Below, piece by piece: positions 32,151 to 45,190 of a DNA stretch of 64,000 nucleotides; positions within the stretch are counted from its first letter, which is position 1; the number at the start of each line of letters is the position of its first letter. The notes under the pieces are model-generated. The model had not been told where the DNA came from. It saw nothing but the letters and a program-made list of their open reading frames with translations, and did not search any database. The position numbers and the translations under genes are program-made. Origin of the DNA: Psococerastis gibbosa (taxonomy: Eukaryota > Arthropoda > Insecta > Psocodea > Psocidae); contig OZ020489.1 of NCBI GenBank assembly GCA_963971405.1, positions 8,742,001-8,806,000 of the forward strand, read 5' to 3'.

Positions 32151-32722
32151 CACATATCAAAAAGCCAATGGCTGTTGCACGGATTATGTCGCGTGATGGG
32201 AGGACTTATTGGTTTTAAATTACAGTAAGTCAACAAAAAGGGAATACGTTCGCGCTGCTTCGATGGCTCCCCAACAAACCCGGAAATTAAGCTGTTAATA
32301 CGTGTTTCCGGTCTGTATTTACAGAAAAACCATGTTGCTTTTTCTCTTGAAAAGTTTTGTTATGTAGTATATTCCCCGGAATGCGGGAACCATTGTTATT
32401 ACATCGAGTTGTTAATGCTTCGATGCATACGTGGAAAGACTTCACTTGGAATTCACAAAGGAATGGTTTTCCATATAGAATACTTCCTGGGGTAGGTAGA
32501 ATCCTAGGTATTTTATGTAAATTACATCATGGAAAATATTTTCTTTCTCTTTTTGCTGTCCTATAGTTTTTTTCATAGAGGATGTTTTGATTTCAACCAA
32601 CACACTAGGACACTAGATCCTAGGATCCCCAAAAATCTGGGTTTACAAAATGATTCAGGATTTCTTTCGGGAAACGAACTGAATGCCCAATTTTTATGAG
32701 CTGCTTCTGTGTGCTATAGATT

Positions 32723-32757
<35 letters not shown>

Positions 32758-33184
32758 AAATTGTCTTCATTTTCCATATGAGCTTACAACTAACCCATAA
32801 TTGTTAAATTAAATATTACACAATGTTTTACCATATAAAAAAGGTACAAACTGAATTTAAAAAAAGGTAAAATGTAACTAAAACTAAAAAACTAAAACAA
32901 CAAAAATACCATTTCAGAAGTAAACCAGCTAGGCAAGTAGTCAGTTTTTTTGGGAAAGCTTGTATTTTTTAAACATTTCTCATCTGGCAATTTTCATATC
33001 TGCGGCTGTGGATCGAGGAACTAGTTAATTTCGACCTTCTCGTAATTTATCATTATAACAAATTCCACTACGTCGCTTCTCCCTTTGATTCAGGGATAAA
33101 ACCTTTAAATCCAATTTTCAAACAAAATACTAATACATTTCAATTGAGAAGCCTTTTCATCGATGCTTCAGCTAATGTACTAGG
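32151..33184. other. No gene seen; (GAAA)n microsatellite
   Basis: A (GAAA)n tract of about 35 bp at 32724-32759 runs into AAAATTGTCTTCATTTTCC. A similar junction at 44080-44115 suggests LINE 3' tails in minus orientation. Otherwise anonymous. Confidence 0.5.
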
Positions 33185-33305
33185 TACCCGACCACGATAT
33201 GATAACATTTAAACACTTATTAAACTCGAATAAACTCGGTGTTCCGCTAATGCAAGTGTTCGAATAAACAAGTTGTTTCAAATGCCATTCTATCGTGGTC
33301 GGGTA
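33185..33305. mobile_element. 121-bp MITE with 15-bp perfect inverted ends
   Basis: The ends are TACCCGACCACGATA and its exact inverse. If the terminal TA is a target duplication, this fits a Tc1/mariner-type element. Single copy here. Confidence 0.65.
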
Positions 33306-33869
33306 GAACATGTTTCAATAAGAAGTCCTGGCTTTGTAGCGGTAGAAACAATATTCACTCCATTGAAAGGAAACACAGACAAAATAAAGTGAAAGGTTGG
33401 AACCAAAAAGAGCCTTTAAAGGGTAACACAGGAAATTGAAAATCGCTTCAAGAATTCTTTTAAAGGAAGTCAGCTTTCTGTGCGAGACCCAATCAAAATT
33501 GGACCGCAGGGAATTATTTCAAGATGTCTGATCATTGTTTACTTTTCTCCCCCCCCCCTAAATGTAATAAGGGCTTATTGAAAGTCTATATAGAACTTCC
33601 ATTATCTCAGCGGCATACCATTATATACGGCTCACCTAATTCTCAGTCACATCCATTCATCTACAGGGAGAAAGTAATTGATTTGAAAAATTGGGATGGA
33701 ATGGGTTTCGAACGCCTTGATGGGGTGGTATGTTGACCAATAGACCAAACCCGCCTCCGTCAAGACCTTTCCAGTAATAAAATTTATTTTTGAATCCGGT
33801 TTCACCCAACCTATGTGGGCAGCAGAGGGACCAAAATATATCGGAAACTGTAAATATAATCAGTGAAAT
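33306..33869. other. No gene seen
   Basis: Anonymous sequence with a C-run at 33551. Confidence 0.45.
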
Positions 33870-34060
33870 GAGGACATGTAGAGTAGAGGTCCGACTTTCA
33901 CCCCAAAGGTTGTTGGTTACGAGTTCCACGCTTGTTATTTCTTCTGGCCATGCTTCGGAGGGCATGTAATGCAGGCGACCTTCCTAGTTGAGTGTTTATA
34001 GCTTTACAGCCCTAACTCGTCTAGGATGGCTTAGTAATGGAACAAAAAGTTAATATTAAC
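33870..34060 (+). mobile_element. SINE-1 copy
   Basis: Head GGACATGTAGAGTAGAGGT, a disrupted B-box (GTTGGTTACGAGTTCC), body and AATGGAACAAAAAG tail region all in order. Confidence 0.8.
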
Positions 34061-35085
34061 TAAAATGTAAAATGTATGGCTCAGTGTTTTGCTTTCCTTG
34101 TCATTATTTCGATCTGTAATGTTTTTACCTCTAATTATGCCTATTTCCCGTTTATTTTCACAAATATTTCCTCCCTGTCGCAATAATATGAATAAGTCTT
34201 AGTCTGTAAAATCTAAACATTACTGCTGTTAAAATTCGCAAAATCGCACTTTTTCCCTCCTATTTTTTTGATAATTCCCCCCCCCCCCCATCATTTTTGG
34301 TAATAGCAGTATGACTTTGTTTCTAAAATTACATTCAAATTTTTTAGACCGTCATTATTATTAATCGTATTTAATATACAATGTTTTAGTGGTGTATTTC
34401 CAAACCGAAACCTTAATTGGTGCCCCTGGGTATAACGTAGAGGTAGCTTCTCGCATAGGTTCATTTTTTTACCTCTGCACTATGTACAAAACATTATTGT
34501 CATCCAGAAACAAATTATTAGTTCTACGAATCATTATTCTAGGATGTATTTTACACAACAAAACTAGAGCTTTAGCTTATTTATAACTTCATGCATTGCC
34601 AAGGAAAGGACCTGAGCAGTAGCACAAAAGCAATTCGGAATAAGAAATGCAAGCTTCCAGTGTTTCTGAGCAGCCAATTATGTTCAGGAAATTGGGACGT
34701 GGGGGGCGGGGGGAGTCTTTTACAGTTGTACGAATCTATCTTGTCAAATCGCTCACAAACGCCGCTGTCATGGCAACGCAGGCTTTGAAACCAGAAACGA
34801 GGCCCCACATCTTATAAATTACCCATTTCCTCTGCGAAAACAACCAGTTTTCTAATTATATTCTTTCATTAATCATTTCTCCCTCAGAAACGGTTTTTAT
34901 ACGCATTAAACAAAGGCTTTGATATTTAAATGAGAAAGAATTGGCAGTTAGACTTTTTTTCAGACTTTTTTTCAGGACCCCAGAGACTTTGAGAGACAAC
35001 GGGGAGAGGGGCCGGGGACTTTATGGGTTTAAAACAGGAAATATCGACCGTTGAGCCATAAACGAGATCTTCTCTCACTAGCAAA
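34061..35085. other. No gene seen
   Basis: AT-rich with a C-run near 34280. Nothing recognisable. Confidence 0.5.
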
Positions 35086-35089
35086 CTAA

Positions 35090-35620
35090 CAATGATCGGT
35101 CACAGTTACTGTGCAAGCGACTACATCCACTGCTGCAACTATGAGATTTTAAAAAGTATATTCGTCTACATTCATATTTACATGCCGTCTATAAGTCACG
35201 AACAACGATCGGCCTCAGTTATTGATTGATATATGCCATTATATCTTCAGCTGCTGCTATGAGAATATAAAAAGTGGATGAAATGTTCTTCTACAGTCTA
35301 CAGTTTGTGGCCGCCGCTAACTATCAAACTTTATTTGTAAAAAGTAATTGTAGATGATGGTGCAGTAGAATGAATGGATGAATGAAGATAATCGGCCGTG
35401 GTCGTTCTCACAGCGTACTTCCAAACAGACAAGACGTCTTCAGTGGAACTGCGTAGACTTCTAAGGTTATATCTTGGAGGTTCAGCAGCAACTGCAGTGA
35501 ACTGCTGTTGAGATATTTTAAGTATTATGGGTATAATTACAAAGACTTTCACAGCCAGGGTTACCTGATGAAGCAGTAGAATCCGAGATCATGGGCCGTG
35601 GTCGTGGCCGAGATACAATC
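35090..35620. repeat. Diverged local repeats
   Basis: Two approximately 120-bp relatives (GATCGGTCACAGTTA and GATCGGCCTCAGTTATTG). Then a segment with GCGTACTTCCAAA and TCTTCAGTGG...GCGTAGACT that recurs at 53970-54040. Confidence 0.5.
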
Positions 35621-35794
35621 TTGCAAGTCTACAACTTAAACTATAAGCCTTCTTAATGTTTGTATTTAATTAAAAAGATTAATATGGTATGTTATATGGT
35701 AATAGGGGTGACTATTTACTGTATATAGGTATACTATATTAATACTGTGCTATATTTTGAACTGTAAAAATGACTCATCATACATTTTTTCTAA

Positions 35795-36140
35795 CGCCTT
35801 CTTCAGCATTTCTGCTTTAAGCAACTCTGTCAGCTTGGCGGGGGGAGTGAGTCTGTTTATTAATTTGAGGCACCCTAAGGGCAGACTCCTTCACCTCGGG
35901 GAGAAAGGGAGTTGACTGGCTGGGTGGACCTCCTGATTATAGTGGATTCCGAACCACTAGGGGAACATAGTAAATTCACACAATTAATTCGGAGGTGATC
36001 AGAACTCGCCACGCACGTAGACTGGCTGGTATAGTCTCAGCACGTTATCATGTCCCACTATGTTCCCCCGCCAACGCTGTTCACACTACCAACTTTGCCG
36101 CAGTTTGAAACACGCTCTGCTCTCTCGTTGGCAACTCATC
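35795..36140 (-). repeat. R1 copy
   Basis: Runs from AACGCCTTCTTCAGCATTTC to TCTCTCGTTGGC, with all R1 landmarks. Confidence 0.75.
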
Positions 36141-37692
36141 ATATATATATGGGGCGAAATAAACTGATGCTAGGCTACCATGTACTATCACTCGATGAGC
36201 TAACCCATTGGAAGATCATCTCAGGTACCTTTGTGCTCTGGTTAACAGACAGACAGAGAAAGGAGCAGAGAGATGGAAGAAATAATCTCTGTGGGCATTA
36301 TTGAATATTGATTGATTGATATTCCTAGATAGAGGTAGAATGAGCTAAAAGGTATTAAAGTCTCAACCTGAAAAGGCGGACGGATGACATGGGTACCTGC
36401 CAACGAAGTCTATAGGATTACTGTTTTGTAATGGAAGGATTTGCCAAAATGTGCGTCAGAGCAGTTACAGAGAATTCCGAAAAATACTAGTCGTGATGGT
36501 ACAAGCACGACTGATCTGGATGCAGCAGTAATGGCGCTGGCGGTAGGTACTGGCAAAATTGAACTAGGCTATGTTCTATGTTTTATGTTTGAACCCAGAA
36601 ATACAGCCCAAAAACCGTGGACTCACCCCTGGAGTAATAATAATAGTTTAATTCCCAAAATAAATTCAGTTACATAAGTTTATATTGTACATAAAGTTTT
36701 TTGGTTATTTTTGATAAAAATTGACTGGAAAACGTTTTTTTTTTTAAATTAAGAATTTCGGGCCAAACTTGCAGAAGTGACGTGGATGGTGGACGTCGCG
36801 GCTGTCACGGACGTCACGTTGAAAATAATTTCGTCAAAGCATATATGTGGACATGTAAATATTTTTGACTTAAAGCAGAAAGAAGTGTCTGTTTTCTGAA
36901 GAAATGAGTTAAACAAAGCCAGGAATGTACTACAGGTACCCTGTACCTGTACCCTGTAAAACACCGAAAAATCAGTAATTTTCGAGTTATCGAACAAATT
37001 TTGACTGTTCAGTGTTCTTGCACAATGCTTAGATCTATACAACCGGTTAACACTCAACTAGGACATATTTTCCAGGAACTCTGCACATTTCCCACATTTT
37101 ACCGTTAATCCGCCCCTATCTCAATAACGGTGCAGTTTTCAGCATCTCAAAATATGAGTTATTTTTGAAATTTGAATTTTAGAATGGGAAATAGCCTTAC
37201 AAGTTTGTCGCCATTCAACTCGAACACTCTGACTAGTCTCCGATGCTCTTACACTATATGTGTAATGAATACAGATGCATGAAGTATTCTGGAAGTGTAC
37301 AGCCCGTAGGAAAGTGGCAGCCCGAAATTTAATACTTTTTATTTTTTATTTGATTAACTAAGCATGTTATTAAAGATTTGACTCATCAAAGTTGTAGAAG
37401 ACTACTTCATGCATAATATAATAAGGTATTTTTAGTTTATTGAAGTTTTTTATAATCTTTTCTTTCTTTCTTCCTTTTCCTTGTTCAGTATCCCCTGGAT
37501 AAGGAGCATATATTACAAAAATACAATACATAATATACCATCCCGCATCCCCAAGCTAGCGCTTATTTGGGACGAAAGACTCATACAGTGCTGCTAAACA
37601 AGGCTTAATCATTTATTTTTGTTATTTATTTATAATGTTTATTTTATTTTTATTTTTATTTTATTTTAACTTGTTATTTTAATGTAAGTTTT

Positions 37693-37730
<38 letters not shown>

Positions 37731-38290
37731 GCGTATTTAAAAAAAAAAAAAACATTTCACATTCTTCTAATAACCGGTGCCACAAAGCCAATAAAGGCGC
37801 GTTGGGATATCCACACAATTCACTTCATTATGTTAGTTTTTTAATCGATTATACATGAAAAGTTATTGTTTATAAAATATTTGCATGTTTCTGAAAAAAC
37901 TACAATTTCGAAATTAAAAATATCTTATAATTTGATGCATGAAGTAGTCTTCTACAACATTGATTAGCCAAATCTTTGATAACATGCTTAGTTAATGAAA
38001 TAAGAAATAAAAAGTATTAAATTTCGGGCTGCCAATTTCCTGTACATTCATAAACAATTTTCAAAAATAAAATATAAAAGCCAGAGCCGATGACAGCAAA
38101 TTTGAATGAGGCCTGTCTGTACGCCGACAGCGCTTTGAATACATTGACAGTAAATTTACGATGACATCCGGTAACTATATGCTGTAAAACAAAACTTGTC
38201 AAATGAGAAGAGAATCTTCATATTCTGTCAAAATAATCTTATTTGAGACAGACACACTCCACAGGGAACTTACTCACGAAAATTCTTCAG
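36141..38290. other. No gene seen; (AAT)n microsatellite
   Basis: An (AAT)n run at 37695-37728 and A-runs near 37740. AAAGTATTAAATTTCGGGCTGCCA-like words appear inverted at 37315 and 38010, about 700 bp apart, a weak inverted pair. Confidence 0.4.
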
Positions 38291-38294
38291 AGCC

Positions 38295-38508
38295 TAATGA
38301 AAGCTCTTGGCCTTATCTCGGGTAAGCTTCATGTTGAAAATCTTGATGAGCAGGAATAAGTCAACACTATTCTGAACACTTACGTTCTGGGGTAGAACCC
38401 CGAACACGGAGGAACTCAGTGTAGAGTCAATGGCATAAGGATACAGAAGGCAACGGGAAAGCCTTGCATTAAAATTCTCTTGTACAGTCATCATGACTAC
38501 GTGAGTTA
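38295..38508. repeat. Repeat K, best copy
   Basis: Close match to 14672-14849, including the junction GACTACGTGAGTTA with a family-P MITE. Confidence 0.7.
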
Positions 38509-38975
38509 GGCGCTTATTCCACATACGTCAAGAGTCAATAGTAAATATGGTATTGACGGAAATTTCAATTTTTCATTGATAAACTACATTCCACATGTTT
38601 TTTCAACTATTGATCACTTTTCTTTAATTGACACGTATGCGCCAAATTTTTGAAATTTGTTTGCATTTGTTTTTTGAAATTTTGTTTGTATTTGTTTTCT
38701 TCGTACACTTATTGTTTTTAATAAAACCTAATAATAGTAGGAGATCCGAAGTAAGATCGACCTTCACCGATCTGTTTAATGGATGAAAACTGTTTTATAA
38801 ACAATCTATTAAAATGTTTGTACTTAACATATTCCATGACGCCATTTTAGTTTGTTATTGTTTGCAGGGCGTGATTTTACTCTACAATCATTGATCACAT
38901 TTAACAATGGCATAGAGTAAAATTGAAATGTCTGTCAATACCATATTTACTATTGACGTATGTGGAATAAGCGCC
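38509..38975. mobile_element. MITE family P (long form), complete
   Basis: 467 bp with inverted ends GGCGCTTATTCCACATACG and TTA on both sides (38506-38508 and 38976-38978). Three-base TWA duplications are typical of PIF/Harbinger transposases. Non-coding. Confidence 0.9.
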
Positions 38976-38984
38976 TTATTAAAA

Positions 38985-39832
38985 AAAAAACTAAATAGTG
39001 GTCTCTTTGCAGTCAGGCGCCTTAGCCCTGTGGGTTCTCGGAAGATTACTTTTCAGGCTTACCACTCACTTGTAAGGAGACATATAAATTACGGCATTGA
39101 CCTGGGAAGGGACCTCCGTAGGAAATATGGACGCTGTACTCAGTCTCCAAAAGAGCGGAGTCCGATACTTGCTAAAACTGGGACCTTGTGACAGTTGTCG
39201 CTTTCACTTAGGCGCCCATTCCACCGACAGGCTAGGGCTATTTACAAAAACGGTGACGTGGTAGCAGATATTCAAGACTTAGGTGGCGTTTCCACCGACC
39301 TCGCATTGCAGAATGCAAATAATGACATTGACGGAAATTAGAATTTTTCTTTTTACAGAAATATATTAAAATGTTTGTACTTAACATATCCCATGACGCC
39401 ATTTTTTAATTTTAGTTTGTTTGTTTGTGATTTTACTGTATGATCATTGATCAATTTTAACTATGGCATAGAGGAAAATAAACATTTCCGTCAATTCTGC
39501 AATGCGAGGTCGCTGGAAACCCCACCTAAGTGTTGAATGTCTGCTACCACGTCACTGTTTTTGTAAATAGCCCTAGCCGCTCGGTGGAACGGGCGCCTAA
39601 ATAACATTAAAAATCATGACTGCCCCAAGTCGTTACAGATGAATTTTACATATCTTAAAGCCTGAGGTGTGGGGAAATTTAAACAAAATGGGAACACCTA
39701 CACCTACAACAACCCTTCGCCCTACGATTCCTTCGTAATGGATTTTCAGCAATGAAGAGCCCTTTTTCTCCAAAAACACCCTTTTTGATGGCTTAAGACG
39801 TAGGAATTCGATCTTCGCTAGAAGTGGCATCT
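38985..39832 (+). pseudogene. LINE reverse-transcriptase C-terminus, broken by a MITE
   Basis: The first part (to 39210) reads LNSGLFAVRRLSPVGSRK and AYHSLVRRHINYGI, the thumb region of Jockey/CR1-like reverse transcriptases. The second part (from 39598) reads LKIMTAP and ILHILKPEVWG. The intact homologue at 56333 shows these two parts are contiguous, so the MITE at 39211-39597 is an insertion. There are further stops in both parts, for example before QLSLSLR. Dead. Confidence 0.8.
39211..39597. mobile_element. MITE family P (short form), copy 2
   Basis: Ends GGCGCCCATTCCACCGACAG and its inverse, nested inner pair as at 18701. Flanks TTA and TAA. Confidence 0.9.
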
Positions 39833-40556
39833 AAAATAGAAGAACAATAACTGAAGATACTTGCTGGTGTATGGAGTGTCTACTAAAGGCTTTCAAAAAA
39901 GAAAAGAAAATAAAAATGAAGAAAATTGAACATAAAATTTTAATAAACTATGACGTCAGTCTTCTGCATCTTTTGTAGCATCAAGAAGCCAACAACTTAT
40001 ACCAAGTCTCTAAATTTCCTAGAGGAAATTGACATTGTGATTTTTTCGATTGATTGCATAAAGTTCCCAGGCCCGCTGCATCCGAGTGCACAGAGCGCAG
40101 TCGGGGTTTTCAAGCGAGACATGACGTCATCAAGTTATGACGTCACTAACAGTCTGGTTCTGCCTCCGAAATAATATTGCCTTTATATTGAGGAATACTG
40201 CGGCACATAAGCTCAAATTTATTATACAGGATTTTAAGCTTTCGTCATTTTGCTAAATTTATTCCCGTGCTTTGATTTACCAAGAATTAAAAACAAAAGA
40301 GTCTTAAGGTACGTTGTCCCTGAACTATTTAACAGTATTCCAAAAAAAAATGTCTCACGCACAAGAAAGTTTCAGAATGTAAAAAATACTAAAATAATTT
40401 TTTCTCTTCTAAAATGTAGCAGTATACTTGATTCTTGTTTTTTTTTTCTTTGATAGCTCTATAGAAGCATTTTCTTGGGACCCATGATGTCAAATTGAAT
40501 TGTATATTTTTTTCTCTCAAATATATGCACCGTGTCGACAGAGTGGGCGGTAGGGG
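39833..40556. other. No gene seen
   Basis: A weak RYVVPELFNSIPKK reading at 40310-40350 could be another eroded reverse-transcriptase end. Otherwise anonymous. Confidence 0.35.
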
Positions 40557-40558
40557 AA

Positions 40559-42392
40559 AAAACATTAATTTGCCAAATTAAGGAATTGTTGCGAAGTTTT
40601 TGAACACTGCTTGAAGCGCACGGAATCGTAGATTTCCTAAAGGTATGTTTAGAAAATTTTAGAAACTCTAATAATAACTATAAAAACTATTATATTTATA
40701 CTAAAAAGCATTAAATAGTCTTCATCATTTAAAAAATGGCATTAACTTAAATGCATTAAATGTTCTAAAATAAATTAAACCGCCCGCTGAACGTCTTTCT
40801 AAAACATTAACTTGCCAAATTAAGGAATTGTTGCGAAGTTTTTGAACACTGCTTGAAGCGCACGGAATCGTGGATTTCCTAAAGGTATGTTTAGAAAATT
40901 TTAGAAACTCTAATAATAACTATAAAAACTATTATATTTATACTAAAAAGCATTAAATAGTCTTCATCATTTAAAAAATGGCATTAACTTAAATGCATTA
41001 AATGTTCTAAAATAAATTAAACCGCCCGCTGAACGTCTTTCTAAAACATTAACTTGCCAAATTAAGGAATTGTTGCGAAGTTTTTGAACACTGCTTGAAG
41101 CGCACGGAATCGTAGATATCCTAAAGGTATGTTTAGAAAATTTTAGAAACTCTAATAATAACTATAAAAACTATTATATTTATACTAAAAAGCATTAAAT
41201 AGTCTTCATCATTTAAAAAATGGCATTAACTTAAATGCATTAAATGTTCTAAAATAAATTAAACCGCCCGCTGAACGTTTTCTAAAACATTAACTTGCCA
41301 AATTAAGGAATTGTTGCGAGTTTTTGAACACTGCTTGAAGCGCACGGAATCGTGGATTTCCTAAAGGTATGTTTAGAAAATTTTAGAAACTCTAATAATA
41401 ACTATAAAAACTATTATATTTATACTAAAAAGCATTAAATAGTCTTCATCATTTAAAAAATGGCATTAACTTAAATGCATTAAATGTTCTAAAATAAATT
41501 AAACCGCCCGCTGAACGTCTTTCTAAAACATTAACTTGCCAAATTAAGGAATTGTTGCGAAGTTTTTCAACACTGCTTGAAGCGCACGGAATCGTAGATT
41601 TCCTAAAGGTATGTTTAGAAAATTTTAGAAACTCTAATAATAACTATAAAAACTATTATATTTATACTAAAAAGCATTAAATAGTCTTCATCATTTAAAA
41701 AATGGCATTAACTTAAATGCATTAAATGTTCTAAAATAAATTGAACCGCCCGCTGAACGTCTTTCTAAAACATTAACTTGCCAAATTAAGGAATTGTTGC
41801 GAAGTTTTTGAACACTGCTTGAAGCGCACGGAATCGTAGATTTCCTAAAGGTATGTTTAGAAAATTTTAGAAACTCTAATAATAACTATAAAAACTATTA
41901 TATTTATACTAAAAAGCATTAAATAGTCTTCATCATTTAAAAAATGGCATTAACTTAAATGCATTAAATGTTCTAAAATAAATTGAACCGCCCGCTGAAC
42001 GTCTTTCTAAAACATTAACTTGCCAAATTAAGGAATTGTTGCGAAGTTTTTGAACACTGCTTGAAGCGCGCGGAATCGTAGATTTCCTAAAGGTATGTTT
42101 AGAAAATTTTCGAAACTCTAATAATAACTATAAAAACTATTATATTTATACTAAAAAGCATTAAATAGTCTTCATCATTTAAAAAATGGCATTAACTTAA
42201 ATGCATTAAATGTTCTAAAATAAATTGAACCGCCCGCTGAACGTCTTTCTAAAACATTAACTTGCCAAATTAAGGAATTGTTGCGAAGTTTTTGAACACT
42301 GCTTGAAGCGCGCGGAATCGTGGATTAGGTAATTGTATGTTGAGAAAATTATAGAACCTCCAATAATAACTTAGTATAAAAACTACAGTATT
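40559..42392. repeat. Satellite array, 242-bp monomer, 7 full units plus a partial
   Basis: AACATTAA(C/T)TTGCCAAATT begins units at 40561, 40803, 41045, 41286, 41527, 41769, 42011 and 42253, so the period is 241-242 bp. Units 1-7 differ at only a few positions each. The eighth is similar to about 42327 and then diverges sharply, as array edges often do. AT-rich with GC-rich patches AAGCGCACGGAATCG and ACCGCCCGCTGAACG. Confidence 0.97.
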
Positions 42393-42434
42393 AAAATGTT
42401 AAATTTAATTTAGTTTATTTAAATTTAATTTTAA

Positions 42435-42528
42435 ATAAAATAAATAAATAATGACTTTTTGTTGTTTCTATTACTAAGTCAACCTAGCAGAGTTAGGGCT
42501 ATAAAGCCCTCTCTTACACTCAACTAGG
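42435..42528 (-). mobile_element. SINE-1, 3' half
   Basis: Tail and distal body only (AGAGGGCTTTATAGCCC on the minus strand). Confidence 0.75.
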
Positions 42529-43067
42529 AATATTCTATACCGGTACTTCAGCCATTAGTGGTACAATTTATCATTTTATAGGTATATACTTGTATTGTTG
42601 CCATGTTTAATTATGTTTATGTTTATATAAAAAATCATGTTTAATTTATACCATGATCGTCTAGGGTATTTTGCCAAGTAAAACATGGGACAACAAATAT
42701 TCCGCTCAATACAGTTAATAACGTTTCTCTGGGCAATTTCAATCTATATTCAATCTGAAAATTCATTCATAGGAGAATAGCATGAATCCTTCCATGTAGA
42801 AGATAATAGAGTTTCTCTTAATTAAAACGTCGTGCTGGGTGTATAATATTGTACGGCAGAACGGTTAGGATTCACGAATTACATCACAACGGCATTAAAA
42901 TTATTATTTTCGATTCTCGTGGTGCCTCAAAAAACTCATTGAAACTAATTGACAACATTCATGTTCAGGAATCAATGGCAGGCCTCGACCTAATTGGGCT
43001 AAATTGCTAATAACTGCTATATTTATCGTATCTGAAAAAGTGCACTTCATCACTTTTCATTTTCGCC
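42529..43067. other. No gene seen
   Basis: Anonymous AT-rich sequence. Confidence 0.5.
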
Positions 43068-43416
43068 AACGGCCTTACCAAGTTAAATCCACGAGAGCAG
43101 AACATGTTTCAAACTGCGGCAAACTTGGTAATGTGTACAGCGTTGGCAGGGGAACATGGTGGGACATCATAACGCGCTGAGACTATACCAGTCTACGTGT
43201 TGAGTCCTTGTCACCTCCGAATTAATCATGTGACTTTACTATGTTCCCAAGAGGTTCGGAATCCACTATAATTAGGAGATCCACCCTATCAGTCAACTCC
43301 CTTTCTCCCCGAGATGAAGGACTCGGGCCTTAGGGTGCCTCAAGTTAATAAACAGACTCACTCCCCCCGCCAGGCTGACAGGGTTGCTTAAAGCAGAAAT
43401 GCTGAAAGCAGGCGTT
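43068..43416 (+). repeat. R1 copy
   Basis: Starts GCCAACGGCCTTACCAAGTT and ends GAAAGCAGGCGTT; near complete. Confidence 0.8.
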
Positions 43417-44025
43417 AAAAAAAATCATTTTAATTCACGAAGAAATAAAAGTTTATTTATTATTTATTCGTCGCCTTCGGTGGTAGCGTGAATGCACTTG
43501 CTATCAAAATCTAGAGTAACAATTTTGCTTTCAACTAATTTCTCAAAATTAGCAACACGATCAATATTGCTTGGAGGCCTAAGATTAGACTTATAGTCAA
43601 AAACGGATAATGTCCGGCTGTCTCTACTCTCTAAACTCTCTGACGTCACAACTTTCACCAAAAGAACAAAGTTCCTGACAGCTGCTGTCTATTGTTTCGA
43701 ACAAGAAAGCGTGGAGAGGTGCTAGTGGTTGCATTGCCAATTAAACCAATATTTTGACAACGAAGTGCACTGTATAAACAAGCTCAATTCGAAGACTTAG
43801 CAGAATGCTTTCTTCTGGCATTTGTTGAATTCAGCATTCAACTTTTCCACTCCATACATGAAAGGATGGTTTATAAACAGAGGAATAGATAGTTTTTCTA
43901 AGTGTCTACTGCTGACACACAGATGTCGTATATACATTACTACCACGTCCAAGTGAAGGTTTTTGACTTCTAGCCATACTGTTTAAGGAATAGCCCTTAT
44001 TCTTTTAGATTAAAAACAGACCCGT

Positions 44026-44818
44026 AACCAGGGGGGTGGGCTGGGGTAAACAAAATGTAAACAAACTATTGTAAGAAAGAAAGAAAAGTAGGAAGAAAAT
44101 TGTCTTTATTTTCAAAATGGGCGAATTACTCTTACAATTAACTTTTTCTGGTAAAATTACGAATTTAAAAAAAATTTAAAAAAAAAGAAGTAAAATATTA
44201 AAAAATTAAAACTAACAGACCATTTACACAAAATTCACACACCATATATACCCATAAAATATTAAAATTCTATTCTAAAATTGTTTTGCTTACATTTTTA
44301 ATCCCGGAATAATGGGTTAATAATGTAAACTAAAAAAATTATAATAGCACTTTGCATTCTAAAATTATCTAAGTAAGTAAGGAAACGTGCATTGAAACAT
44401 AAAACAATTTATTGATAAGCAATAATTTTAAGGTCGCCCAGGTAAACCTAAGTATAACAAATTTCATTATTTTTAACCCCAGGTTAAAAATGTCAAGATA
44501 ATTTTAGAATGCAAAGTGCTACGGTACTTTAACATTGTGTTAACTGTGGATAGGAACAAGCTGTCTCCAGGGGTCACATTTACTGAAAGAGAAATTTTTG
44601 GAAGTTAGTAGGAACAGCCCCAAGGTAGGAACGGTATTGTGGTTTTTTTTGTCTATTGGTATTTTTATTTATTTTGGGCTAGCTTAATTTTGGGGGATGT
44701 TACCCCCAAAAATTAAAAAAAATAGGTAAAATTATTTCTAAAAAAACGCGGCATTTCCCTACATACGGTACTATAGGATCGCAGCCTTCCCCAAAATAAA
44801 ATCCTGGTTGCGGGCCTG
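44026..44818. mobile_element. Possible DNA element with CAGRCCCGYAACCAGG ends
   Basis: Left CAGACCCGTAACCAGGGGGG and right, inverted, CAGGCCCGCAACCAGGAT. About 790 bp, AT-rich, non-coding. No target duplication is evident, so the two ends may belong to different insertions. Confidence 0.4.
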
Positions 44819-45046
44819 GGTTGTTGTATGGTACAATATTATATTTGCCTATCGATTATAGACTGTACAACTGCCCTATCAATCAATCCAGTACTTTAGG
44901 ATAGGGAAACTAGAGGCAGCCGAAATTTTCCCAGGACAATTTTTTACCATGGAATTACTGTACTCATAATTATTTATTACGGTACCAAAACTAATTTATA
45001 AATAGGAAAGAATGTACGGGTTCACTTATACCAGTTCTTTCATTAA

Positions 45047-45190
45047 TAAATAAAAGTAATAATAAATATTGACTTTTTTGTTCTATTACTAAACCAACCT
45101 AACGGTGTTAGGGCAATAAAACCCTCTCTTACACTCAATTAGGAAATCCCGGGACCGCCTGCTTTACATGCCCTCCGAAGTATGGCCAAA
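45047..45190 (-). mobile_element. SINE-1, head missing
   Basis: Distal body through GCTTTACATGCCCTCCGAAG; the A and B boxes are absent. Confidence 0.75.

Noticed and set aside
37315..38030. Long inverted repeat
   Set aside because: Shared words are short and degenerate; not enough to claim a structure.
40559..42392. CRISPR-like array
   Set aside because: The full 242-bp unit repeats without unique spacers; it is a satellite in a eukaryotic genome.
44026..44818. Confident DNA transposon
   Set aside because: The ends match but no target duplication is visible, so it is listed only as possible.
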